Source: JAUNBG01 sp964442735
GTDB lineage: Bacteria; Planctomycetota; Planctomycetia; Pirellulales; Thermoguttaceae
Direction of reading: 5' to 3'
DNA length: 34,544 nt
Assembly (NCBI GenBank): GCA_964442735.1
Contig: CAYUAP010000048.1
Coordinates: 1 to 34,544 of the forward strand
Shown here: in pieces, positions 8,401 to 15,140 of the stretch
Numbering within the stretch: the stretch's first letter is position 1
Layout: each line of letters opens with the position of its first letter
The notes under the pieces: model-generated
Told to the model about the DNA's origin: nothing
Seen by the model: the letters and a program-made list of their open reading frames with translations, nothing else
Databases searched by the model: none
Position numbers and translations under genes: made by a program

Positions 8401-10399
8401 CACATAGTGCTTGTGTAGTTTGAAGTTGTGTTTTGTGTTGTTCATCCTCTGTTATATCCAAAACAATTCCAACGAGCCAACGGCGTCCGTCTTCAAAACA
8501 AAGACGTTTTCGATAAAATTTTCCGATTCTCGGTGTACCCTCATTTCCGGTAAAGGGGAGTATATCTTCACGAATCGAATCGGTTTCCATCGTTGCAAGA
8601 TCGGTTTCATGAAAGAGACGTACTTCATTGGGATTATCAAACAGGTCTTCATCTGATTTTCCCAAGATATCATCAATCGATCTTTTCCAGAGTTCACCAC
8701 ATTTGTTATTGGCTCGTATATGTTGAAAACCATTATTCGCATCTTTTATATAAATATAGAGTGGAAGTGTATTGAGCATCAGTTCATATTCGGTTTTCAG
8801 TTCGGTTAATTGACGATTGAGTTGATTAGTTTTATCGAGTTTCCATTTTTTCCCCAAAAAAGCCATCAGTAAAGATAAAAATAACAGGAAAAAAAAGAGC
8901 ACAAACCAAGGGAAAAGCCAATGATGAACGATGGTATACCGTATTAATGGCTGTCCGAGGATAACAGCGTCACGTGGAATCAGTCGACGGGAAATTTTTC
9001 TGCTTTTAATGGCATCGTAATTAATTCCTGTTTCAAGCGGGACCGAAGTTGATGGTATGTCTGTTTTTTCTTTTAAAAAATCCAGTGTCTGTTCCCCCAG
9101 TCGTTTTCCCATTTCCGAAACAGGGGAATAAACACCACCAACCACCTTTGATTCCTCCATCATTGGCATCTGCATGGCAAATACAGTTATCTGCCGATAT
9201 TCCAATTGTTTAAAGATGTAATCCAGACTGATAAGATTGGTTGTATCCAGGTTAAACCAGGAATAAAAAAGAACGACGGTATTATCACCGAGCCCACTAA
9301 TCAAGCTGAATAATTCGGTCAGGGAAAAGTCCGTGTTTGCCGGAATTACGATATTGAGTTCCGGATGCCTTGCCATCAATTGTCGGGCATCGTTACAGAC
9401 TCGTTGTCCCGCCGGACTCCAATTGGAAAGAACAACGACATTCTTCGTATGGGGAAATAATTGTATTGCCAGATTTAGGGTATGTATAACTGGAATATCA
9501 CCGACAATACCTGCTGTTCGTGAATGTTTTTTCTGTAATTCCCTGCCGTCAATACGAAGTCCACAGTAGGTGATCCCTGTTTGTTCCGGAATAAAATCTA
9601 CATTTCTGGTTAAAAAATCTATAGCGGGCTGACCAAACACGACTATTATATCATATCGATTGGAGTTGATTTCCTCTAGCATTGCCGCATATTTATGATC
9701 GAGTACGTCAGCAACGGCATCTTTTGGTAAAAAGGTATTCATTTCGATATGTTTGACCCGTAGTGGAATATGAGACGTATTCACCACCGATGAAAAAGCG
9801 TGAAGTATCTGTGCGTCAGGAGCAAAATTTATACTATAGGAATAGAGCATTAATATATTTTTTTCACAGGCTACTGTCGATGTTTTTGCCACCGATATTT
9901 TTGCCGCCAATGTTTCTGCGAACGTTTTTTCCGCACTTGATGTTTCTGCTGTTGATATTTCTGCTGTTGATGTTTCTGCTGTTGATGTTTTTGCGAACGT
10001 TTTTTCCGCCACGGATGTTTTCACCGGTGAAGTTTCCACTGTTGATGTTTCCGCAGTTGTTTTTTCTGTACTTGATGTTTCTGCTGTTGATGTTTTTGCC
10101 GCCAATGTTTTTGCGAACGTTTTTTCCGCCACGGATGTTTTCACCGGTGAAGTTTTCACCGGTGAAGTTTTCACTGTTGATGTTTTCGCAGTCGTTTTTT
10201 CTGTACTTGATGTTTCTGCTGTTGATGTTTTTGCCGCCAATGTTTCTACTAACGTTTTTTTCGCCAAGGAAGTTTTCACCGGCGAAGTTTCCACTGTTGA
10301 TATTTCTGCTGTAATGACCGGAGTCGTTATCGGGAAAAAGATAAAATTCAATAGGAACATTGGGAATAGAAGAATATATAATAATAAATTGGTTTTCAT
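5489..10399 (-). CDS. Large hybrid sensor histidine kinase with periplasmic binding-protein-like sensor
   Basis: Membrane sensor that should autophosphorylate a histidine and pass phosphate to its own receiver. Order in 1636 residues: signal peptide (about 1-27); 29 pentapeptide repeats (30-174); ABC substrate-binding-like sensor domain (about 180-480); membrane helix (about 490-515); PAS (about 537-660), PAS (672-790), GAF-like (800-945), PAS (960-1075), GAF-like (1075-1220); HisKA with SHEIRTP and H1266; HATPase with N box NLVGNAAKFTQ, DTGIGIS and GTGLGLAIC; receiver with an Asp pair after LIV and phospho-acceptor D1566 in FTDLWMPD. No output domain follows, so a separate partner is expected. 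I chose ATG 10399, which begins a clean signal peptide; the open frame extends to a TTG at 10453. Domain borders are estimated by eye; the ligand is unknown. Confidence 0.93.
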   Translation of the reverse strand: MKTNLLLYILLFPMFLLNFIFFPITTPVITAEISTVETSPVKTSLAKKTLVETLAAKTSTAETSSTEKTTAKTSTVKTSPVKTSPVKTSVAEKTFAKTLAAKTSTAETSSTEKTTAETSTVETSPVKTSVAEKTFAKTSTAETSTAEISTAETSSAEKTFAETLAAKISVAKTSTVACEKNILMLYSYSINFAPDAQILHAFSSVVNTSHIPLRVKHIEMNTFLPKDAVADVLDHKYAAMLEEINSNRYDIIVVFGQPAIDFLTRNVDFIPEQTGITYCGLRIDGRELQKKHSRTAGIVGDIPVIHTLNLAIQLFPHTKNVVVLSNWSPAGQRVCNDARQLMARHPELNIVIPANTDFSLTELFSLISGLGDNTVVLFYSWFNLDTTNLISLDYIFKQLEYRQITVFAMQMPMMEESKVVGGVYSPVSEMGKRLGEQTLDFLKEKTDIPSTSVPLETGINYDAIKSRKISRRLIPRDAVILGQPLIRYTIVHHWLFPWFVLFFFLLFLSLLMAFLGKKWKLDKTNQLNRQLTELKTEYELMLNTLPLYIYIKDANNGFQHIRANNKCGELWKRSIDDILGKSDEDLFDNPNEVRLFHETDLATMETDSIREDILPFTGNEGTPRIGKFYRKRLCFEDGRRWLVGIVLDITEDEQHKTQLQTTQALCEQVINAIPSYFFTKDADNSFRYKLCNQEFANFVGKTVEEIIGKTDSELFSQPEEAQHYLEDDIKAMASPDSISIQEISTDCKGINHHISMVKKAFIDLHKKRFLIGCGSDITELTDMIRNEQINSEVLAHIITEPLFSRTVDKIFEITSGTLCYDRIQLCLINAEGQLKLYRDKFSCKQNSITEEELRYHEDLWQFLLNEFKANHIVLRDNVSLHSDFQDFIRKIPNDPTISFSGTPIFIGQEFFGVLIISFARNYHFRSTDEQLLRFMSNTIALAEMRRRNRDALKHTEKMNQLILDHVGIPLLLYTPNGKIIQVNQEAFDFFRIKKLVSQPYTCADFTNCLKTNNECLVQLAFNDGQDHHEIITDGFGRDLFVDARPVSDENGHIINVVKSVMDVTKINRMSQNRQIINECLYEVSRENDMNRAIELTLGRIRQHLKTSRCYIFSFDTTKKTFSCLFESVEEGSPFWFQRIVDQPCPMTLNEIELCQNKTLREIPDFQLFFSKNEHNEWAELFQEKHIRSLYSLRIMLDDQCWGCMGFIYEKEPHLLLDDERDFLIESVRCIELMLIRKRYQNQIIASMEQARAADNAKSMFLASMSHEIRTPLNSIIGFSELLKDNALPEKVRNEYLDGICISGNALLALINDVLDLSRLEANRMEFTLVKTSFRSLLEETVNVFSLKCDAKGVLLITEIADDFPLLYVDTLRIRQLLFNLVGNAAKFTQQGSITIRICFHPETKEDGTLTMDVIDTGIGISPEDQKILFQMFVQSSAMRGTKVANSGTGLGLAICRRMVEKMNGKISLTSEKGKGSDFKVVLQKVQFLKNTENGEQRTPAAEKKDHEEIPVLLTSLSVLIVDDVEMNLKIGEAMLNKLGAKTTVAKNVHEAWTLLETKHFDVLFTDLWMPDMKGNDFAAKIRDSKRWPKLKIAALTADTENNKSGDMSIFDIVLIKPITSNMLYQFLSQFCDKSEL
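9878..10312 (-). repeat. 29 x 15-bp coding tandem repeat in the histidine kinase
   Basis: Exactly 435 bases, 29 units of 15 bases, each encoding a pentapeptide such as TAETS, PVKTS, STEKT, VAEKT or AAKTS. A longer order of about 8-9 units also repeats. Units keep frame, so copy-number change would alter linker length without frameshift. It encodes a Thr/Ser/Ala/Lys/Glu-rich extracytoplasmic linker between the signal peptide and the sensor domain. Confidence 0.93.
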
Positions 10400-10671
10400 T
10401 GTAATTCTTTCAAATATTGTAATTATTTCAATTAAGGAGATGGATTTTGTCAATATTGGACGAATTAATCACTTCATCCCGAACAATCTGCAATTTGCAA
10501 ACAGTGATAATAAATATGATACAATGTATTATATAGAAGAAATTCAACGATTCAAGCGAGATTTAGTCTAAAACAGAAATAAAGAACAAAAAAGACGGCA
10601 TCAATAGTTTTAAACCATATGCAGAAGAGCAATAGGAAGTTTTGTATATATTTTATGTTTTCCAGGAATGA

Positions 10672-10700
10672 TTGACAAGGTGGTCAAGGTCGTGTATCTT
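10672..10700 (+). promoter_or_regulatory. Putative sigma-70 promoter for the membrane protein / CLC operon
   Basis: Perfect -35 TTGACA at 10672-10677, 17-base spacer, -10 TATCTT at 10695-10700 (4 of 6). The predicted transcript starts near 10707, about 73 bases before ATG 10780. The rest of the 380-base divergent spacer (10400-10779) shows no gene; no fluoride-riboswitch-like structure was recognised ahead of the operon. Confidence 0.55.
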
Positions 10701-10779
10701 TAATAGAGTAATTTTATAGGGATAGTATGTTCGTATTTTTGTTTTAACGAAAATAGTGTTAAGAAAGAGAGGGAGGTTG

Positions 10780-11643
10780 ATGCAGTTATTAACGATTTTG
10801 CAGTCAATAAACTTTCAAACGACGATTCTGCCGTTGGCTGTAATGGCGTTTGCCGCCGCCGTAATTGTCAGTATAGTGACACCAATGATCACCCAGAAGG
10901 AGACCTCTTTTTTTCCTTCGTTTTTAGGGTATTTGTTCGGTTTTTTCGTTATCCTGTTTTTTACCGATTTTATGGGACAACGGACCAACTCCAAGGTTGT
11001 TTTATTTGTACTGGCAACTCCTATGGTTTTTGGTACCATGTCTCTTCTGGCCTATTACATTGCAAAAGCGGAAATAGAAAAAGCGGTTCAGGTGGGATTG
11101 GTTAGTGTTTTTGTCAGTACGATTTTTCTAGTCGGCAACATTCTGTTATTTAATTCAAAACCACGATTGGCCCCCAATCCGGAAGGTTTTGTCGAAAATC
11201 AGGCAGACCAGTCAACCATGTTTCGTGAAAACTGCCAGAAGGGAAATTATTTTGCAGGCATACAAATTTCATCGAACGAAAAGGGTATTTCTTCCATTCA
11301 GGCCACCTATATTGATGTAAAAGGGGAATATGTCAAAGGTAAAGTCTATGGAAAGGAAATTGGCGAACCCCAAAAGATTATCGCTAAAAAGGGCTTTACC
11401 GTTTCTGGAATAGATGGTATTTATGCTGGAAACAATATTAAGAAGATTCGTCTGTCGTTTCTTCCTATTGACCCTAAAAGTGACGAAGGAGAATGTCATT
11501 CCGAATGGGTTGGAGCTTCGACAACAGAGGGAACGGAAAATTTGGAGAAAGAGAGAAAGAAATTTGTTACCGGTTATTGCGGTCGTATATCCGGAAACCA
11601 AATAGTTCAAGTAACAGGTTTCTATGGAAAGCAGGCGAATTAA
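10780..11643 (+). CDS. Four-helix membrane protein with C-terminal beta-rich domain, unknown function
   Basis: Product of 287 residues. Four hydrophobic helices fill about the first 130 residues (around 15-38, 46-66, 72-92 and 103-126). After a linker, the C-terminal half is soluble-looking: KGFTVSGIDGIYAG, then IKKIRLSFLPI, SEWVG and a closing VTGYCGRISGN...VTGFYG. From memory this pattern (G-[YF]-x-V-x-G-[IL], a hydrophobic strand, W-[IV]-G, V-x-G-x-x-G-R) matches a jacalin-like domain common in planctomycete hypothetical proteins. ATG 10780 is preceded by GGAGG at 6 bases; a GTG at 10756 is a weaker alternative. The CLC transporter starts 6 bases after the stop, so the two are almost certainly co-transcribed, and a helper or sensor role for the transporter is possible but unproven. 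Confidence 0.75.
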   Translation: MQLLTILQSINFQTTILPLAVMAFAAAVIVSIVTPMITQKETSFFPSFLGYLFGFFVILFFTDFMGQRTNSKVVLFVLATPMVFGTMSLLAYYIAKAEIEKAVQVGLVSVFVSTIFLVGNILLFNSKPRLAPNPEGFVENQADQSTMFRENCQKGNYFAGIQISSNEKGISSIQATYIDVKGEYVKGKVYGKEIGEPQKIIAKKGFTVSGIDGIYAGNNIKKIRLSFLPIDPKSDEGECHSEWVGASTTEGTENLEKERKKFVTGYCGRISGNQIVQVTGFYGKQAN

Positions 11644-11648
11644 CGGTT

Positions 11649-12956
11649 ATGAAAAAGGGGTATCGTTCGAAATTTATTCGATATCTTTTGTTATGGCTGG
11701 AATTTAAAGTCCATCGAAAGATATATTCGGCGGCGCGATATGTGTATACTTTTATAAAATGGTTTTTATTGTCCGTTGTGATTGGTCTATTCACAGGATT
11801 GGTTGGGGCATTATTTCAGACTTCCATTCGAATGGCGGCGCAATATCGGATGGAACATGATTTCATCATTGGACTCCTGCCGTTGGGAGGACTTTTAACC
11901 GTTGCATTGTATCATTTATTTCATGTCCCTTTTACGATGGGGACGAACGATGTTCTTAACTCCATTCATTCAGATAAAAAAGTACCTATCGCCCTGGCGC
12001 CGGTTATTTTTTTAGGGACCGTACTGACCCATCTGTTAGGAGGATCGGCCGGACGGGAAGGAGCCGCCTTGCAGTTGGGGGGATGTCTTGGAATTCCGAT
12101 TGGACGCTTTTTCAAGTTGGATAAAAGCGATATGAGCCTTGCAATTTTGTGTGGTATGAGCGGTGTTTTCGCCGCACTTTTCGGAACGCCTTTAACCGCC
12201 ACTTTTTTTGCCATGGAGATTTTAAGTGTCGGTTTACTCTGTTATCCCTGTTTTTTGCCCTGTCTGATTTCTTCGTTGATCGCCTGTTATGTTTCTGTTC
12301 GATTCGGACTGGTTCCTCCCCATTATATAATCCAACTGGAGCCTGTCCCAGGACCAGGTACTTTTTTTCAGGTTATGATTATTGCTCTCATTTGTGCCCT
12401 GGCTAGTATTCTTTTTTGTGTTCTGTTGACCCATCCACCGAAATATCTAGCCCGATTATGTCCCAATAACTATCTTCGTATCTTTATCGGAGGATGCCTT
12501 CTGGCTTTTTTGACGTTCTGTATCGGTAACCAAAATTATAATGGGACCGGATCTCCTGTTATCGAGGCCGCATTAAACGGCCATGCGCGATTTCATGATT
12601 TTATCTTGAAGTTTTTATTTACCGTCATTACTTTAAATGCGGGCTATAAAGGAGGGGCAATTATTCCGGCCTTCTTTATCGGAGCCGCCCTCGGCGGCGT
12701 TACGGCCGCCTGGATTGGAATCAATCCGGGTTTTGGCGCGGCTATCGGTCTGGTTACCTTCTTCTGTGCGTCCGTAAATTGCCCGATTGCTTCGCTCATT
12801 TTAAGTATCGAACTCTTCGGTTCCAATAGTATTGCCCTGTTTGCCCTTGCCTGTGGCGTTAGTTATATGCTCTCCGGTTATTATGGACTCTTCGTCAGTC
12901 AAAATATTGTCTACTCCAAACTAAAAGCTCTGGAAATAAATGTCCATGCCAAGTAG
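11649..12956 (+). CDS. CLC-type anion channel/antiporter with non-canonical filter
   Basis: Polytopic CLC-family protein of 435 residues that moves chloride or another small anion, usually against protons. Visible: GGSAGREGAA around E137, the position of the gating glutamate in GREGP; FGTPLTATFFAMEIL; and GYKGGAIIPAFFIGAALGG, matching the GxFxP filter stretch. The first filter motif GSGIP of classical members is replaced by MGTNDVL (around 97-103) and GREGP by GREGA. These changes resemble the CLC subgroup that includes fluoride exporters, so chloride should not be assumed. The start is ATG 11649, 6 bases after the upstream stop; the open frame runs back to 11493 but overlaps the upstream gene. 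No C-terminal CBS domains. Family is sure; substrate is not. Confidence 0.92.
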   Translation: MKKGYRSKFIRYLLLWLEFKVHRKIYSAARYVYTFIKWFLLSVVIGLFTGLVGALFQTSIRMAAQYRMEHDFIIGLLPLGGLLTVALYHLFHVPFTMGTNDVLNSIHSDKKVPIALAPVIFLGTVLTHLLGGSAGREGAALQLGGCLGIPIGRFFKLDKSDMSLAILCGMSGVFAALFGTPLTATFFAMEILSVGLLCYPCFLPCLISSLIACYVSVRFGLVPPHYIIQLEPVPGPGTFFQVMIIALICALASILFCVLLTHPPKYLARLCPNNYLRIFIGGCLLAFLTFCIGNQNYNGTGSPVIEAALNGHARFHDFILKFLFTVITLNAGYKGGAIIPAFFIGAALGGVTAAWIGINPGFGAAIGLVTFFCASVNCPIASLILSIELFGSNSIALFALACGVSYMLSGYYGLFVSQNIVYSKLKALEINVHAK

Positions 12957-12995
12957 TCATAAATCCTCCTGCTGATCGTACCTTCCCCACTGAAG

Positions 12996-13019
12996 GGAAA
13001 CACTTCGCTGTTTCCTTTT
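12996..13019 (+). terminator. Rho-independent terminator of the CLC operon
   Basis: Stem GGAAACA / TGTTTCC with loop CTTCGC, extendable by a G-T and two A-T pairs, followed by TTTT. It begins 40 bases after the CLC stop codon, on the right strand for the operon. Confidence 0.65.
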
Positions 13020-13127
13020 GGGAATATTCGCAAAATATTTTACAAGAAGAAAAAACTAATAGATGGGCTCTATTTTAGCGGATATGCTATTTAAGATACT
13101 CGATTTTATGGCCATAACCAGGTCTAT

Positions 13128-13159
13128 TGAGGGGTACTTTTTGAAAAAAGTTCCCCTCA
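13128..13159. repeat. Long near-perfect hairpin in the CLC / hydrolase spacer
   Basis: Arms starting TGAGGGGTACTTTTT and ending AAAAAGTTCCCCTCA pair over 15 positions with one mismatch and almost no loop. Such structure could be a terminator (T-tract within the arm), an RNA-processing site or the remains of a mobile element; none is shown by sequence alone. Confidence 0.6.
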
Positions 13160-13282
13160 AACTCCCCTCCAAAACTTTTAGTGGGAGCTCCCGCTCCTTC
13201 CTCAATTCAGGGGTTCTTTTGCTATTTGGTATAAAATGCAATTGTAATTAAAGGCGCGCCCATCATAAATATATAATTTGAC

Positions 13283-13311
13283 TTGAAAATATTGAATTAA
13301 TTTAGTACAAT
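13283..13311 (+). promoter_or_regulatory. Putative sigma-70 promoter of the alpha/beta hydrolase gene
   Basis: TTGAAA at 13283-13288 (5 of 6), a 17-base spacer and TACAAT at 13306-13311 (5 of 6). The transcript would start near 13318, about 68 bases before ATG 13386. Confidence 0.6.
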
Positions 13312-13385
13312 ATTTTTTATCGTTTAATTATTGATTGGTAAAGATCGTTATGGTCATACATTATCAAAAACAGGTAATATTAAAA

Positions 13386-14258
13386 ATGAAAAGAATACAA
13401 ATAACAATTTGCGCGTTTTTATTGATGGTTTGTGGAATATCTTTTTCGGAAGAAGTACATAAAATATGGCCGGGCAAGGCCCCGAATGAAACAACATTAG
13501 AAACCGGGACCCTCCAACAAAACGAAACCAGTCTCCATATGAATAAAGTCAGTTGTCCGCAACTGACTTTTTATGTACCCGAGAAGAAGACCTCGGAAAT
13601 CTTAATGCTCGTATTTCCCGGCGGGGGATATAATAGTCACAGCCTTTCAACGGTTATGTGTCTGGTCCGGTTCTTTAATGGAAAAGGAATAACCGCGGCC
13701 GTTTTAACATATCGTGTTCCCCGTAGAAAAGGACAGCCTATTTATTATGCCCCACTTCAGGATGCGCAACGAGCAATCCGATATGCTCGAAGTAACGCGA
13801 AGAAATATGAAATTAACCCGGAAAAAATCGGTTGTATCGGATTCTCCGCAGGCGCCCATCTTGCCGTAATTAGCGGAACAAATAGTCAGACCTCTGTCTA
13901 TTCACCTGTGGACGAACTGGATAAAGTCCCCTGTCATTTAAATTTTGTGATTGCGGTCTATCCGGCCTATATTTTATCCGATGGAGCCACTGCAAGAAAT
14001 ACGAATCGGGGAACAGATGCCGTCATTCTGCCCGATTTTCGCTTCGATGATCGAACACCGCCCATGTGTCTCGTTCATGGCGATGACGACTACTATTCAT
14101 CATTAGGATCCGTCGCCCTTTATTCCGAACTTCATCGGCGCAAAATACCCGCTCAATTATTAATCTTTTCGAAGGCCACCCATGGACTCGGTGATGGTAA
14201 AAATGTCCATAATTGGGAAGAACGCGTTTACGACTGGATGGATGTTATGGGATTCTAA
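13386..14258 (+). CDS. Secreted alpha/beta hydrolase, acetyl-esterase/xylanase-esterase-like
   Basis: Predicted serine esterase of the BD-FAE/AXE-like alpha/beta hydrolase group, which removes acetyl or feruloyl groups from plant polysaccharides; the substrate here is inferred, not shown. The 290-residue product has a signal peptide (MKRIQITICAFLLMVCGISFS), the oxyanion-hole strand PGGGYN, the nucleophile elbow GFSAGAH with S154, the acid in HGDDD (233-235) and a C-terminal THG histidine (H266). The opening KIWPGKAPNE resembles other secreted planctomycete and Bacteroidetes esterases of this type. Starts further upstream (TTG 13335, ATG 13350) would bury the signal peptide behind a basic leader, so ATG 13386 is preferred. 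It stands alone, with its own promoter candidate and repeats downstream. Confidence 0.88.
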   Translation: MKRIQITICAFLLMVCGISFSEEVHKIWPGKAPNETTLETGTLQQNETSLHMNKVSCPQLTFYVPEKKTSEILMLVFPGGGYNSHSLSTVMCLVRFFNGKGITAAVLTYRVPRRKGQPIYYAPLQDAQRAIRYARSNAKKYEINPEKIGCIGFSAGAHLAVISGTNSQTSVYSPVDELDKVPCHLNFVIAVYPAYILSDGATARNTNRGTDAVILPDFRFDDRTPPMCLVHGDDDYYSSLGSVALYSELHRRKIPAQLLIFSKATHGLGDGKNVHNWEERVYDWMDVMGF

Positions 14259-14426
14259 TAAAAGATGTTACTAAAAATATCAACAAGATACATTCGCGTG
14301 ATTTAACAATGTAAATAGCTGTGTTACATCTTGTCCCAACGAATGTATTGAACATTGTTGGTTTTTCATTCTCCACAAATTCCTCGTGGATATTCAGTTG
14401 GGTGTGGTAAATTATGGAGGATTACA

Positions 14427-14645
14427 GACTTGAGGTTTATACTGTATGACGTTATAAATTTAGCATATCCCGGGAGCACGGATGCCATGCCTGACGGCAG
14501 GCAGGTCTCGTCCGCATCCTCCAAAACCGGCGTCTCGCCTGTTTTGAAAAATAGACTTTTATAACGACCTTGAGTATATAGACTTGAGGTTTATAGACAT
14601 GGAGAACTATAGACATGGAGAACTGTAGACATGGAGAACTGTAGA
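14427..14645 (+). repeat. Tandem repeats interrupted by element A2
   Basis: Without the inserted element A2 (14438-14578) this reads as two copies of gacttgaggtttata followed by three copies of a 16-base unit gacatggagaactRta, then a partial copy. It lies between convergent genes (hydrolase and thiD2-like) and has no coding signal. Upstream, 14259-14426 shows no feature. Confidence 0.75.
14438..14578 (-). mobile_element. Family A MITE-like element (A2), with TA duplication
   Basis: Reverse-oriented copy: element 14440-14576 (137 bases) between TA at 14438-14439 and TA at 14577-14578. It has the terminal repeats (TACTG..GTTATAA and TTATAACGACC..GTA), the central hairpin (arm AACAGGCG, here with one changed base) and an additional internal inverted repeat around ATGCCTGACGGCAGGCA not found in A3 and A4. 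Removing the element and one TA restores a perfect 15-base tandem repeat on either side. Confidence 0.85.
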
Positions 14646-14711
14646 TAATGCCATTTACAGCAAATAGCAGGAGTTCAGATTCGAACAGCATACAGGCCTT
14701 GCAACATCAAT

Positions 14712-15140
14712 TTATGCGGAATGACAATGATCCCCAATTTTTTTATGGAGGATATAGGCGCGATATCGGAGGGCTTTATACTGGGAAGATAGTTCCGGGT
14801 TTTCAAGTTTTGTTATTTCCTCCAGGGAACGAAGTGCCTCTTGAAGTCGGCAGAAATTGGCGTTTAAAACAGCCTCCAGCGACTGACGATCTGACTCGCC
14901 TTTTCCTTGAAGTGAAGTTCCGACGTCATGCTCCGTTTCGCGGGCAGCAAGTCGTTCCGACCAGGAAAACTGCTGTGTCAGAATGGAAAAATCATGGCGA
15001 AATGATTTGAGTTCCGCAGTGGACTCTTTGTTGTCATAAACGAAGCGAACAACATCTTCAATCACACGAACGGCTTCCCGGGCACGATTAATCGCAGCGT
15101 CGAGAAGACGCCAAACAAGAATTTTCATTTGTTTTTCCAT
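14712..15140 (-). CDS. Stand-alone ThiD2-like domain (N-terminal part of planctomycete-type ThiE)
   Basis: Product of 142 residues that matches, by pattern, the helical ThiD2 domain found N-terminal to thiamine-phosphate synthase: LLDAAINRAREAVRVIEDVVRFVYD, ELKSFRHDF, a central DVGTS segment, ANFCRLQEALRSLEEITK and a final YKALRYRAYILHKK. In the fused form a ThiE barrel of about 200 residues follows; here the frame ends in a stop and then repeats begin, with no barrel downstream. ThiD2 has been proposed to phosphorylate hydroxymethylpyrimidine phosphate. The start ATG shares one base with the stop of the upstream peptidase gene (TAATG), which suggests translational coupling. It may be a working single-domain enzyme or a truncated thiE; the intact frame favours the former slightly. 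Confidence 0.78.
   Translation of the reverse strand: MEKQMKILVWRLLDAAINRAREAVRVIEDVVRFVYDNKESTAELKSFRHDFSILTQQFSWSERLAARETEHDVGTSLQGKGESDRQSLEAVLNANFCRLQEALRSLEEITKLENPELSSQYKALRYRAYILHKKIGDHCHSA

Larger units (their letters stand above)
12957..13385. other. Spacer after the CLC gene: terminator, hairpin, palindrome, promoter
   Basis: Contains the CLC terminator (12996-13019), a strong hairpin (13128-13159), a GC-rich palindrome around GGGAGCTCCC (13180-13194) and the promoter of the next gene (13283-13311). A 62-codon open frame at 13063-13251 spans the hairpin and palindrome and looks like a by-product of them; it is not called. Confidence 0.5.

Noticed and set aside
9878..10312. Regular repeat array as a CRISPR
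   Set aside because: Units are 15 bases, contiguous, in frame and without unique spacers.
9763..10314. 183-codon open frame on the + strand rich in Leu/Phe/Met
   Set aside because: It is the complementary reading of the 15-bp repeat array in the histidine kinase; the period keeps stops out of several frames at once.
10440..10571. 44-codon frame (+) right after AAGGAG
   Set aside because: The ribosome site directly abuts the ATG, the frame matches nothing, and it lies in the divergent promoter spacer.
10600..10780. Possible fluoride riboswitch ahead of the membrane protein / CLC operon
   Set aside because: The conserved GGNGAUGG and CUGAUGRCUCC blocks of that riboswitch are not present.
13063..13251. 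62-codon frame (+) between CLC and hydrolase genes
   Set aside because: Its sequence is dominated by the hairpin and palindrome of this spacer; no ribosome site or family.
14648..15010. 120-codon open frame (+) overlapping the ThiD2-like gene
   Set aside because: It is antisense to a recognisable protein domain and has no ribosome site or known family.
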